A DNA stretch of 64,000 bases from Rhabditoides inermis (taxonomy: Eukaryota; Nematoda; Chromadorea; Rhabditida; Rhabditidae): positions 627,501 to 691,500 of the forward strand of contig CAWZYM010000205.1 of assembly GCA_963966185.1 (NCBI GenBank), read 5' to 3'. A model generated the notes under the pieces. That model was not told the origin of the DNA and did no database searches. It saw only the letters and a program-made list of their open reading frames with translations. Position numbers and translations under genes: made by a program. Below, one piece after another: positions 20,201 to 32,217 of this stretch. Each line of letters starts with the position of its first letter. The first letter of the stretch is position 1.

Positions 20201-23200
20201 GAGTCTCACCTTTTTGCCCGCTTTTTAAGGGATCGTTGTAGTTTCTAAACCACAATAAATAACAGATGGGGGGTTCAAAACACAGTATGTCTATATCTCT
20301 CTAGTTTACCTGCCTCTCTTGTATCCCTCGTTCGCATCGGTGTATTCGCTCGCCAGGGCCAATGGGATAACTAGAGTCTCACCTTTTTGCCCGCTTTTTA
20401 AGGGATCGTTGTAGTTTCTACACCACAATAAATAAGAGATGGGGGGTTCAAAACACAGTAAAACACACGTTCGCATCGGTGTATTCGCTCGCCAGGGCCA
20501 ATGGGATAACTAGAGTCTCACCTTTTTGCCCGCTTTTTAAGGGATCGTTGTAGTTTCTACACCACAATAAATAAGAGATGGGGGGTTCAAAACACAGTAT
20601 GTCTATATCTCTCTAGTTTACCTGCCTCTCTTGTATCCCTCGTTCGCATCGGTGTATTCGCTCGCCAGGGCCAATGGGATAACTAGAGTCTCACCTTTTT
20701 GCCCGCTTTTTAAGGGATCGTTGTAGTTTCTACACCACAATAAATAAGAGATGGGAGGTTCAAAACACAGTATGTCTATATCTCTCTAGTTTACCTGCCT
20801 CTCTTGTATCCCTCGTTCGCATCGGTGTATTCGCTCGCCAGGGCCAATGGGATAACTAGAGTCTCACCTTTTTGCCCGCTTTTTAAGGGATCGTTGTAGT
20901 TTCTACACCACAATAAATAACAGATGGGGGGTTCAAAACACAGTATGTCTATATCTCTCTAGTTTACCTGCCTCTCTTGTATCCCTCGTTCGCATCGGTG
21001 TATTCGCTCGCCAGGGCCAATGGGATAACTAGAGTCTCACCTTTTTGCCCGCTTTTTAAGGGATCGTTGTAGTTTCTACACCACAATAAATAAGAGATGG
21101 GGGGTTCAAAACACAGTTTGTCTATATCTCTCTAGTTTACCTGCCTCTCTTGTATCCCTCGTTCGCATCGGTGTATTCGCTCGCCAGGGCCAATGGGATA
21201 ACTAGAGTCTCACCTTTTTGCCCGCTTTTTAAGGGATCGTTGTAGTTTCTACACCACAATAAATAAGAGATGGGGGGTTCAAAACACAGTATGTCTATAT
21301 CTCTCTAGTTTACCTGCCTCTCTTGTATCCCTCGTTCGCATCGGTGTATTCGCTCGCCAGGGCCAATGGGATAACTAGAGTCTCACCTTTTTGCCCGCTT
21401 TTTAAGGGATCGTTGTAGTTTCTACACCACAATAAATAACAGATGGGGGGTTCAAAACACAGTATGTCTATATCTCTCTAGTTTACCTGCCTCTCTTGTA
21501 TCCCTCGTTCGCATCGGTGTATTCGCTCGCCAGGGCCAATGGAATAACTAGAGTCTCACCTTTTTGCCCGCTTTTTAAGGGATCGTTGTAGTTTCTACAC
21601 CACAATAAATAACAGATGGGGGGTTCAAAACACAGTATGTCTATATCTCTCTAGTTTACCTGCCTCTCTTGTATCCCTCGTTCGCATCGGTGTATTCGCT
21701 CGCCAGGGCCAATGAGATAACTAGAGTCTCACCTTTTTGCCCGCTTTTTAAGGGATCGTTGTAGTTTCTACACCACAATAAATAACAGATGGGGGGTTCA
21801 AAACACAGTATGTCTATATCTCTCTAGTTTACCTGCCTCTCTTGTATCCCTCGTTCGCATCGGTGTATTCGCTCGCCAGGGCCAATGGGATAACTAGAGT
21901 CTCACCTTTTTGCCCGCTTTTTAAGGGATCGTTGTAGTTTCTACACCACATTAAATAACAGATAGGGGGTTCAAAACACAGTATTTCTATATCTCTCTAG
22001 TTTACCTGCCTCTCTTGTATCCCTCGTTCGCATCGGTGTATTCGCTCGCCAGGGCCAATGGGATAACTAGAGTCTCACCTTTTTGCCCGCTTTTTAAGGG
22101 ATCGTTGTAGTTTCTAAACCACAATAAATAACAGATGGGGGGTTCAAAACACAGTATGTCTATATCTCTCTAGTTTACCTGCCTCTCTTGTATCCCTCGT
22201 TCGCATCGGTGTATTCGCTCGCCAGGGCCAATGGGATAACTAGAGTCTCACCTTTTTGCCCGCTTTTCAAGGGATCGTTGTAGTTTCTAAACCACAATAA
22301 ATAACAGATGGGGGGTTCAAAACACAGTATGTCTATATCTCTCTAGTTTACCTGCCTCTCTTGTATCCCTCGTTCGCATCGGTGTATTCGCTCGCCAGGG
22401 CCAATGCCAATGGGATAACTAGAGTCTCACCTTTTTGCCCGCTTTTCAAGGGATCGTTGTAGTTTCTAAACCACAATAAATAACAGATGGGGGGTTCAAA
22501 ACACAGTATGTCTATATCTCTCTAGTTTACCTGCCTCTCTTGTATCCCTCGTTCGCATCGGTGTATTCGCTCGCCAGGGCCAATGGGATAACTAGAGTCT
22601 CACCTTTTTGCCCGCTTTTTAAGGGATCGTTGTAGTTTCTAAACCACAATAAAAAAACAGATGGGGGGTTCAAAACACAGTATGTCTATATCTCTCTAGT
22701 TTACCTGCCTCTCTTGTATCCCTCGTTCGCATCGGTGTATTCGCTCGCCAGGGCCAATGGGATAACTAGAGTCTCACCTTTTTGCCCACTTCTTAAGGGA
22801 TCGTTGTAGTTTCTACACCACAATAAATAACAGATGGGGGGGGTTCAAAACACAGTATGTCTATATCTCTCTAGTTTACCTGCCTCTCTTGTATCCCTCG
22901 TTCGCATCGGTGTATTCGCTCGCCAGGGCCAATGGGATAACTAGAGTCTCACCTTTTGCCCGCTTTTTAAGGGATCGTTGTAGTTTCTACACCACAATAA
23001 ATAACAGATGGGGGTTCAAAACACAGTATGTCTATATCTCTAGTTTACCTGCCTCTCTTGTATCCCTTGTTCGCATCGGTGTATTCGCTCGCCAGGGCCA
23101 ATGGGATAACTAGAGTCTCACCTTTTTGCCCGCTTTTTAAGGGATCGTTGTAGTTTCTACACCACAATAAACAACAGATGGGGAGTTCAAAACACAGTAT

Positions 23201-26200
23201 GTCTATATCTCTCTAGTTTACCTGCCTCTCTTGTATCCCTCGTTCGCATCGGTGTATTCGCTCGCCAGGGCCAATGGGATAACTAAAGTCTCACCTTTTT
23301 GCCCGCTTTTTAAGGGATCGTTGTAGTTTCTACACCACAATAAATAAGAGATGGGGGGTTCAACACACAGTTTGTCTATATCTCTCTAGTTTACCTGCCT
23401 CTCTTGTATCCCTCGTTCGCATCGGTGTATTCGCTCGCCAGGGCCAATGGGATAACTAGAGTCTCACCTTTTTGCCCGCTTTTTAAGGGATCGTTGTAGT
23501 TTCTACACCACAATAAATAAGAGATGGGGGGTTCAAAACACAGTATGTCTATATCTCTCTAGTTTACCTGCCTCTCTTGTATCCCTCGTTCGCATCGGTG
23601 TATTCGCTCGCCAGGGCCAATGGGATAACTAGAGTCTCACCTTTTTGCCCGCTTTTTAAGGGATCGTTGTAGTTTCTACACCACAATAAATAACAGATGG
23701 GGGGTTCAAAACACAGTATGTCTATATCTGTCTAGTTTACCTGCCTCTCTTGTATCCCTCGTTCGCATCGGTGTATTCGCTCGCCAGGGCCAATGGGATA
23801 ACTAGGGTCTCACCTTTTTGCCCGCTTTTTAAGGGATCGTTGTAGTTTCTACACCACAATAAATAACAGATGGGGGGTTCAAAACACAGTATGTCTATAT
23901 CTCTCTAGTTTACCTGCCTCTCTTGTATCCCTCGTTCGCATCGGTGTATTCGCTCGCCAGGGCCAATGGGATAACTAGAGTCTCACCTTTTTGCCCGCTT
24001 TTTAAGGGATCGTTGTAGTTTCTACACCACATTAAAAACCAGATAGGGGGTTCAAAACACAGTATTTCTATATCTCTCTAGTTTACCTGCCTCTCTTGTA
24101 TCCCTCGTTCGCATCGGTGTATTCGCTCGCCAGGGCCAATGGGATAACTAGAGTCTCACCTTTTTGCCCGCTTTTTAAGGGATCGTTGTAGTTTCTAAAC
24201 CACAATAAATAACAGATGGGGGGTTCAAAACACAGTATGTCTATATCTCTCTAGTTTACCTGCCTCTCTTGTATCCCTCGTTCGCATCGGTGTATTCGCT
24301 CGCCAGGGCCAATGCCAATGGGATAACTAGAGTCTCACCTTTTTGCCCGCTTTTTAAAGGATCGTTGTAGTTTCTAAACCACAATAAATAACAGATGGGG
24401 GGTTCAAAACACAGTATGTCTATATCTCTCTAGTTTACCTGCCTCTCTTGTATCCCTCGTTCGCATCGGTGTATTCGCTCGCCAGGGCCAATGGGATAAC
24501 TAGAGTCTCACCTTTTTGCCCGCTTTTTAAGGGATCGTTGTAGTTTCTACACCACAATAAATAAGAGATGGGGGGTTCATAACACAGTAAAACACACGTT
24601 CGCATCGGTGTATTCGCTCGCCAGGGCCAATGGGATAACTAGAGTCTCACCTTTTTGCCCGCTTTTTAAGGGATCGTTGTAGTTTCTACACCACAATAAA
24701 TAAGAGATGGGGGGTTCAAAACACAGTATGTCTATATCTCTCTAGTTTACCTGCCTCTCTTGTATCCCTCGTTCGCATCGGTGTATTCGCTCGCCAGGGC
24801 CAATGGGATAACTAGAGTCTCACCTTTTGCCCGCTTTTTAAGGGATCGTTGTAGTTTCTACACCACAATAAATAACAGATGGGGGTTCAAAACACAGTAT
24901 GTCTATATCTCTAGTTTACCTGCCTCTCTTGTATCCCTTGTTCGCATCGGTGTATTCGCTCGCCAGGGCCAATGGGATAACTAGAGTCTCACCTTTTTGC
25001 CCGCTTTTTAAGGGATCGTTGTAGTTTCTACACCACAATAAACAACAGATGGGGAGTTCAAAACACAGTATGTCTATATCTCTCTAGTTTACCTGCCTCT
25101 CTTGTATCCCTCGTTCGCATCGGTGTATTCGCTCGCCAGGGCCAATGGGATAACTAAAGTCTCACCTTTTTGCCCGCTTTTTAAGGGATCGTTGTAGTTT
25201 CTACACCACAATAAATAAGAGATGGGGGGTTCAACACACAGTTTGTCTATATCTCTCTAGTTTACCTGCCTCTCTTGTATCCCTCGTTCGCATCGGTGTA
25301 TTCGCTCGCCAGGGCCAATGGGATAACTAGAGTCTCACCTTTTTGCCCGCTTTTTAAGGGATCGTTGTAGTTTCTACACCACAATAAATAAGAGATGGGG
25401 GGTTCAAAACACAGTATGTCTATATCTCTCTAGTTTACCTGCCTCTCTTGTATCCCTCGTTCGCATCGGTGTATTCGCTCGCCAGGGCCAATGGGATAAC
25501 TAGAGTCTCACCTTTTTGCCCGCTTTTTAAGGGATCGTTGTAGTTTCTACACCACAATAAATAACAGATGGGGGGTTCAAAACACAGTATGTCTATATCT
25601 GTCTAGTTTACCTGCCTCTCTTGTATCCCTCGTTCGCATCGGTGTATTCGCTCGCCAGGGCCAATGGGATAACTAGGGTCTCACCTTTTTGCCCGCTTTT
25701 TAAGGGATCGTTGTAGTTTCTACACCACAATAAATAACAGATGGGGGGTTCAAAACACAGTATGTCTATATCTCTCTAGTTTACCTGCCTCTCTTGTATC
25801 CCTCGTTCGCATCGGTGTATTCGCTCGCCAGGGCCAATGGGATAACTAGAGTCTCACCTTTTTGCCCGCTTTTTAAGGGATCGTTGTAGTTTCTACACCA
25901 CATTAAAAACCAGATAGGGGGTTCAAAACACAGTATTTCTATATCTCTCTAGTTTACCTGCCTCTCTTGTATCCCTCGTTCGCATCGGTGTATTCGCTCG
26001 CCAGGGCCAATGGGATAACTAGAGTCTCACCTTTTTGCCCGCTTTTTAAGGGATCGTTGTAGTTTCTAAACCACAATAAATAACAGATGGGGGGTTCAAA
26101 ACACAGTATGTCTATATCTCTCTAGTTTACCTGCCTCTCTTGTATCCCTCGTTCGCATCGGTGTATTCGCTCGCCAGGGCCAATGCCAATGGGATAACTA

Positions 26201-28595
26201 GAGTCTCACCTTTTTGCCCGCTTTTTAAAGGATCGTTGTAGTTTCTAAACCACAATAAATAACAGATGGGGGGTTCAAAACACAGTATGTCTATATCTCT
26301 CTAGTTTACCTGCCTCTCTTGTATCCCTCGTTCGCATCGGTGTATTCGCTCGCCAGGGCCAATGGGATAACTAGAGTCTCACCTTTTTGCCCGCTTTTTA
26401 AGGGATCGTTGTAGTTTCTACACCACAATAAATAAGAGATGGGGGGTTCATAACACAGTAAAACACACGTTCGCATCGGTGTATTCGCTCGCCAGGGCCA
26501 ATGGGATAACTAGAGTCTCACCTTTTTGCCCGCTTTTTAAGGGATCGTTGTAGTTTCTACACCACAATAAATAAGAGATGGGGGGTTCAAAACACAGTAT
26601 GTCTATATCTCTCTAGTTTACCTGCCTCTCTTGTATCCCTCGTTCGCATCGGTGTATTCGCTCGCCAGGGCCAATGGGATAACTAGAGTCTCACCTTTTT
26701 GCCCGCTTTTTAAGGGATCGTTGTAGTTTCTACACCACAATAAATAACAGATGGGGGGTTCAAAACACAGTATGTCTATATCTCTCTAGTTTACCTGCCT
26801 CTCTTGTATCCCTCGTTCGCATCGGTGTATTCGCTCGCCAGGGCCAATGGGATAACTAGAGTCTCACCTTTTTGCCCGCTTTTTAAGGGATCGTTGTAGT
26901 TTCTACACCACAATAAATAACAGATGGGGGGTTCAAAACACAGTATGTCTATATCTCTCTAGTTTACCTGCCTCTCTTGTATCCCTCGTTCGCATCGGTG
27001 TATTCGCTCGCCAGGGCCAATGGGATAACTAGAGTCTCACCTTTTTGCCCGCTTTTTAAGGGATCGTTGTAGTTTCTACACCACAATAAATAACAGATGG
27101 GGGGTTCAAAACACAGTATGTCTATATCTCTCTAGTTTACCTGCCTCTCTTGTATCCCTCGTTCGCATCGGTGTATTCGCTCGCCAGGGCCAATGGGATA
27201 ACTAGAGTCTCACCTTTTTGCCCGCTTTTTAAGGGATCGTTGTAGTTTCTACACCACAATAAATAACAGATGGGGGGTTCAAAACACAGTATGTCTATAT
27301 CTCTCTAGTTTACCTGCCTCTCTTGTATCCCTCGTTCGCATCGGTGTATTCGCTCGCCAGGGCCAATGGGATAACTAGAGTCTCACCTTTTTGCCCGCTT
27401 TTTAAGGGATCGTTGTAGTTTCTACACCACATTAAATAACAGATAGGGGGTTCAAAACACAGTATTTCTATATCTCTCTAGTTTACCTGCCTCTCTTGTA
27501 TCCCTCGTTCGCATCGGTGTATTCGCTCGCCAGGGCCAATGGGATAACTAGAGTCTCACCTTTTTGCCCGCTTTTTAAGGGATCGTTGTAGTTTCTAAAC
27601 CACAATAAATAACAGATGGGGGGTTCAAAACACAGTATGTCTATATCTCTCTAGTTTACCTGCCTCTCTTGTATCCCTCGTTCGCATCGGTGTATTCGCT
27701 CGCCAGGGCCAATGGGATAACTAGAGTCTCACCTTTTTGCCCGCTTTTCAAGGGATCGTTGTAGTTTCTAAACCACAATAAATAACAGATGGGGGGTTCA
27801 AAACACAGTATGTCTATATCTCTCTAGTTTACCTGCCTCTCTTGTATCCCTCGTTCGCATCGGTGTATTCGCTCGCCAGGGCCAATGGGATAACTAGAGT
27901 CTCTCCTTTTTGCCCGCTTTTTAAGGGATCGTTGTAGTTTCTACACCACATTAAATAACAGATAGGGGTTCAAAACACAGTATTTCTATATCTCTCTAGT
28001 TTACCTGCCTCTCTTGTATCCCTCGTTCGCATCGGTGTATTCGCTCGCCAGGGCCAATGGGATAACTAGAGTCTCACCTTTTTGCCCGCTTTTTAAGGGA
28101 TCGTTGTAGTTTCTACACCACAATAAATAAGAGATGGGGGGTTCAAAACACAGTATGTCTATATCTCTCTAGTTTACCTGCCTCTCTTGTATCCCTCGTT
28201 CGCATCGGTGTATTCGCTCGCCAGGGCCAATGGGATAACTAGAGTCTCACCTTTTTGCCCGCTTTTTATGGGATCGTTGTAGTTTCTACACCACAATAAA
28301 TAAGAGATGGGGGGTTCAAAACACAGTAAAACACACGTTCGCATCGGTGTATTCGCTCGCCAGGGCCAATGGGATAACTAGAGTCTCACCTTTTTGCCCG
28401 CTTTTTAAGGGATCGTTGTAGTTTCTACACCACAATAAATAAGAGATTGGGGGTTCAAAACACAGTATGTCTATATCTCTCTAGTTTACCTGCCTCTCTT
28501 GTATCCCTCGTTCGCATCGGTGTATTCGCTCGCCAGGGCCAATGGGATAACTAGAGTCTCACCTTTTTGCCCGCTTTTTAAGGAATCGTTGTAGT
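17248..28595. repeat. Tandem array, segment 2 (about 65 units)
   Basis: The same 173-bp unit continues. It includes shortened units lacking about 42 bp (near 20456, 24589, 26456 and 28325), units with a 6-bp CCAATG duplication (22401, 24309, 26180) and a 1,871-bp tandem duplication. The segment ends where the Helentron cluster enters the unit between GTTGTAGT and TTCTACACC. Confidence 0.97.
22850..26590. repeat. 1,871-bp higher-order duplication inside the array (two tandem copies)
   Basis: Rare variants recur at this spacing: the one-T-shorter CACCTTTTGCC (22951/24821), CTAAAGTCTC (about 23285/25155) and the TTCATAACACAG junction (24576/26447). The block spans about 11 units including one short unit. 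Confidence 0.85.
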
Positions 28596-28624
28596 TCCCC
28601 CTTTCATACTAATATTTACTATGG

Positions 28625-28625
<1 letters not shown>

Positions 28626-28656
<31 letters not shown>
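28626..28656 (+). repeat. (GTCT)n microsatellite near the 5' end of Helentron copy A
   Basis: About seven GTCT units. The same tract is in copy C at about 32189-32219. A microsatellite close to one end is known from Helentron-associated elements such as DINE-1. Confidence 0.9.
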
Positions 28657-29937
28657 CTTCCGGAGAGATATCTCTTTTCAAACTCTACTCTAACTACTCA
28701 TTTTTTCTAGAAAGTTTCTTCAATACCTGAGAACGCAAAATTCCAAATATCTCGTCAATAGCGATCTCCTAATCATAGTTATCACCTAATCTCTTAACTA
28801 TGGAGAAAAATTTCAAAATACTTCAATGAGAACCAAACTTGGAGAGTAGGTAAATCGACCTAGAAAAAGTCGATAGCCGCGATACCAGCCGACTGTGACC
28901 TCATCTTCATGCCCAAATAGGCGAATGTACCCAAAATGCACCCAAAATTCATGATCTTCGATTTCTATAAAAATTGAATAGAAGAAAGATTACGTATAAT
29001 AGATTATAGAAACTTGTTTCCTTTTTTGAAAAGTCACCAAATATGGCGAATATGATCGACTTTTCGTACAGACGAGATAGAGGGTCCAATTTGTAATCTT
29101 AAGCTTTTATGGGCAAAAAAGCCCTTCTGTCAAAGTTTCAGATCGATCGGACTTTGTCTTCATACAGTATTAGACATTTTCTGAGCGCGCGTTACTTGCT
29201 GGGGTCGCGCCCACCGGATTGCTCGCTACCAGCTGCCAGGTCAACCGATCGATATCGAATAGTTGGCATTCGCAATCACTGACCCTTATCCACTCAGTTG
29301 TGTCTTTTTTGATAGGAATATGTCTAAATATAACAATAATGGATTGAGTCAGTGGAAAAAAGACAAAATTTCTATCTTCAACGAATAACTTTGACAAAAC
29401 GAAAAGTTGAAGGTTGAAAGTTAAGTAAAATGTTTCGAGACGTCAATAGATAGTGCTTTCTAACGATCAAATCAACCTCAAACTATTTCAAGCTCCTTCA
29501 CACGTGCGCACAACGTGTTAGGGCGCGCCAGCCGGGTTTTTTTCTCGAAGTCATTGTAGACGTAATATAGAACTATGTACTGCTTCTTTTTTTTTTAGTT
29601 GAAACTTAGTTTTGAGTTTATTACTTGTACTCTTGTACATATTCAGCCTGAATTTCCGTTTTTCGATGCAGTACAGTGTCGAGTGGAAGTGAGGTGAGGT
29701 GAGAACCGAGTTCACCTTACATGTCATTTGGCAAGCACAGGCGGTCAAATTATATTTTTAGAACGTAGACAGTAGGGAGAGTAGACAGTAGACAGAAGAG
29801 AGTAGTAGTAGTAGAGTAGTAGTTGTTTTAACATAACTGTCTCTCGAAAGTCGCAGTGACTGCTGCAGACGTGAGAGTAGAAGCGTAGATAGAAGGTGCC
29901 ATAGTACTGTCTCTAGAAAATTGTTGTCACCGACGCG

Positions 29938-29965
29938 GAGACGTGAGAATCGACAAGAGAAAGAC

Positions 29966-30016
<51 letters not shown>

Positions 30017-30860
30017 AAGGACGAGGAGAAAGGAGGGAGAATAGGCATAACTGTCTCTCGAAAGTCGCAGTGACTGCTGCAGACGTGAGAGTAGAAGAGT
30101 AGATAGAAGGTGCCATAGTACTGTCTCTAGAAAATTGTTGTCACCGATGCGGAGACGTGAGACTAGACAAAAGAAAGAGATGGGGGAGAGAGAGAAGGTA
30201 GGAGAGAGGAAGGAGAGAAGACATAACTGTCTCTCGAAAGTCGCAGTGACTACTGCAGACAGAGTAGAAGAGTAGATAGAAGGTACAAGAGTAATTTCTC
30301 TAGAATGTTGTTGTAACCGATGCGGAGACGTGAGACTAGACAAAAGAAAGAGATGGGGGAGAGAGAGAAGGTAGGAGAGAGGAAGGAGAGAAGACATAAC
30401 TGTCTCTCGAAAGTCGCAGTGACTACTGCAGACAGAGTAGAAGAGTAGATAGAAGGTACAAGAGTAATTTCTCTAGAATGTTGTTGTCACCGATGCGGAG
30501 ACGTGAGACTAGACAAAAGAAAGAGATGGGGGAGAGAGAGAAGGTAGGAGAGAGGAAGGAGAGAAGACATAACTGTCTCTCGAAAGTCGCAGTGACTACT
30601 GCAGACAGAGTAGAAGAGTAGATAGAAGGTACAAGAGTAATTTCTCTAGAATGTTGTTGTAACCGATGCGGAGACGTGAGACTAGACAAAAGAAAGAGAT
30701 GGGGGAGAGAGAGAAGGTAGGAGAGATGAAGGAGAGAAGACATAACTGTCTCTCGAAAGTCGCAGTGACTACTGCAGACAGAGTAGAAGAGTAGATAGAA
30801 GGTACAAGAGTAATTTCTCTAGAATGTTGTTGTAACCGCTGCGGAGACGTGAGAATAGAC
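29938..30860 (+). repeat. Internal tandem repeat of Helentron copy A, period 173 bp
   Basis: The string GAGACGTGAGACTAGAC or a close variant recurs at 30152, 30325, 30498, 30671 and 30843, spacing 172-173 bp, preceded by a 214-bp variant at 29938. Each unit has GA-rich DNA and CTCGAAAGTCGCAGTGAC. The sequence is unrelated to the outer array although the period is the same. Confidence 0.85.
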
Positions 30861-31150
30861 GAGAGAGAGTTAAAAGAAAGTGGGAAGAGAGAGACGGAGG
30901 TAGAAAGAGGAAGGAGGGGAGAGAGAGAGAAAAAAAAGGGGAGAGAGATGGAGGAAGAGGAAGTAATGAGTTGAAAATAGAGAAAATGATAAAGAAAACA
31001 GAAGAAAAAAGTAGGAGAGAGTCAGACAGAACTTTAATCAGACAGAACTTGAAAGAGATACATGTTTCTACGCAAAAAGCAACTATTTTTCTATTTTGTC
31101 TATTCTTGTATCTTGTATGCCTAGTGCGGAGACGCGCGATAGCGCGCCGG

Positions 31151-31801
31151 TCATTGTAGACGTAATATAGAACTATGTACTGCTTCTTTTTTCAGTTGAA
31201 ACTAAGTTTTGAGTTTATTACTTGTACTTTTGTACATATTCAGCCTGTTATTCCGCTTTTCGATGTAGTACAGTGTCGAGTGGAAGTGAGGTGAGGTGAG
31301 AATCGAGTTCACCTTACATGTCATTTGGCAAGCACAGGCGGTCAGTTTTTACACAACTGTATCTCGAAAGTCGCAGTGACTACTGCAGAGCATACAAGAG
31401 AGAGAATAGGAGAGAGAGAATAGGAGAGAGAAAAGAGGAGAGAGAAGGGAGAGTAGACATAACTGTCTCTCGAAAGTCGCAGTAATAGTGATTACTGCAG
31501 ATGTGAGAGTGAGAGTAGAAGAGGTAACGAGAGGTGAAAGTAGACAGAAGAAAACATAGTGATGTCTCTAGAAAGTTGTTGTCACAGTAGAAGAAAGAGA
31601 ATCAGTAGACAAACAAGAGCATAGTATTAGTATTGTCTCTAGAAAGTTGACAGTAGACAATAGAGAATATAATACTGTTTCTAGAGAATATAATACTGAG
31701 AGAGAAAGAGAAAGAGAGAAAGAGATAGCGAGACAGTGGGAGAGGGAGAAGAGAGAGAGAGAGAGAGGAGAGATAGGGGAGAGTATAACTGTGTCGAGGA
31801 A

Positions 31802-31840
<39 letters not shown>

Positions 31841-32156
31841 CGGGGGGAGGAGGAGGGAGATAGGATGGAAAGTAGACAGAACAGTGTAGAGGAGAAAGAG
31901 ATGGGGCGGTGTACATCTGTGAAACATAAAATAAGTGAAAAAGAAGTAGGAGAGATAGTTAGAAAAGACAAAAATAAGCTACATATACAAAATACATAGA
32001 ACTTCAACACTTCAACTACAACCCTTGCGTGTATGTATCTTCGCAAGAGTCATTAGAGAGCAATCAACTATCAAACGTGCAAGACGAACTATTCTTCTAT
32101 TTTTCTATTTTTGTATACCTAGTGCGGAGGCGCGCAACAGCGCGCCGGAGCGCTAG
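31151..32156 (+). mobile_element. Helentron-like copy B, 5'-truncated
   Basis: It begins at TCATTGTAGACGTAATATAG, which corresponds to an internal point of copy A (29551) and copy C, so about 0.95 kb of the 5' part is missing. It ends in a full 3' terminus: hairpin GGCGCGC / GCGCGCC with a 4-nt loop, then GGAGCGCTAG (ends 32156). Confidence 0.75.
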
Positions 32157-32185
32157 TCCCCCTTTCATACTAATATTTACTATGG

Positions 32186-32217
<32 letters not shown>

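Larger units (their letters stand above)
28596..31150 (+). mobile_element. Helentron/Helitron2-like non-autonomous element, copy A (3' end lacks the last bases)
   Basis: It starts with TCCCCCTTTCATAC, followed by a (GTCT)n microsatellite at 28626-28656. The first 1.1 kb matches copy C. The 3' end has the GC-rich hairpin arm pair found in the complete ends, but stops after GCGCGCCGG and lacks AGCGCTAG. It carries an internal 173-bp tandem repeat. No Rep/helicase or endonuclease frame is present, so it cannot be autonomous. Confidence 0.75.

Noticed and set aside
22889..24984. Two identical plus-strand 74-aa frames
   Set aside because: They exist only because one T is missing in those units and they are copies of the same 1,871-bp block; no support as genes.
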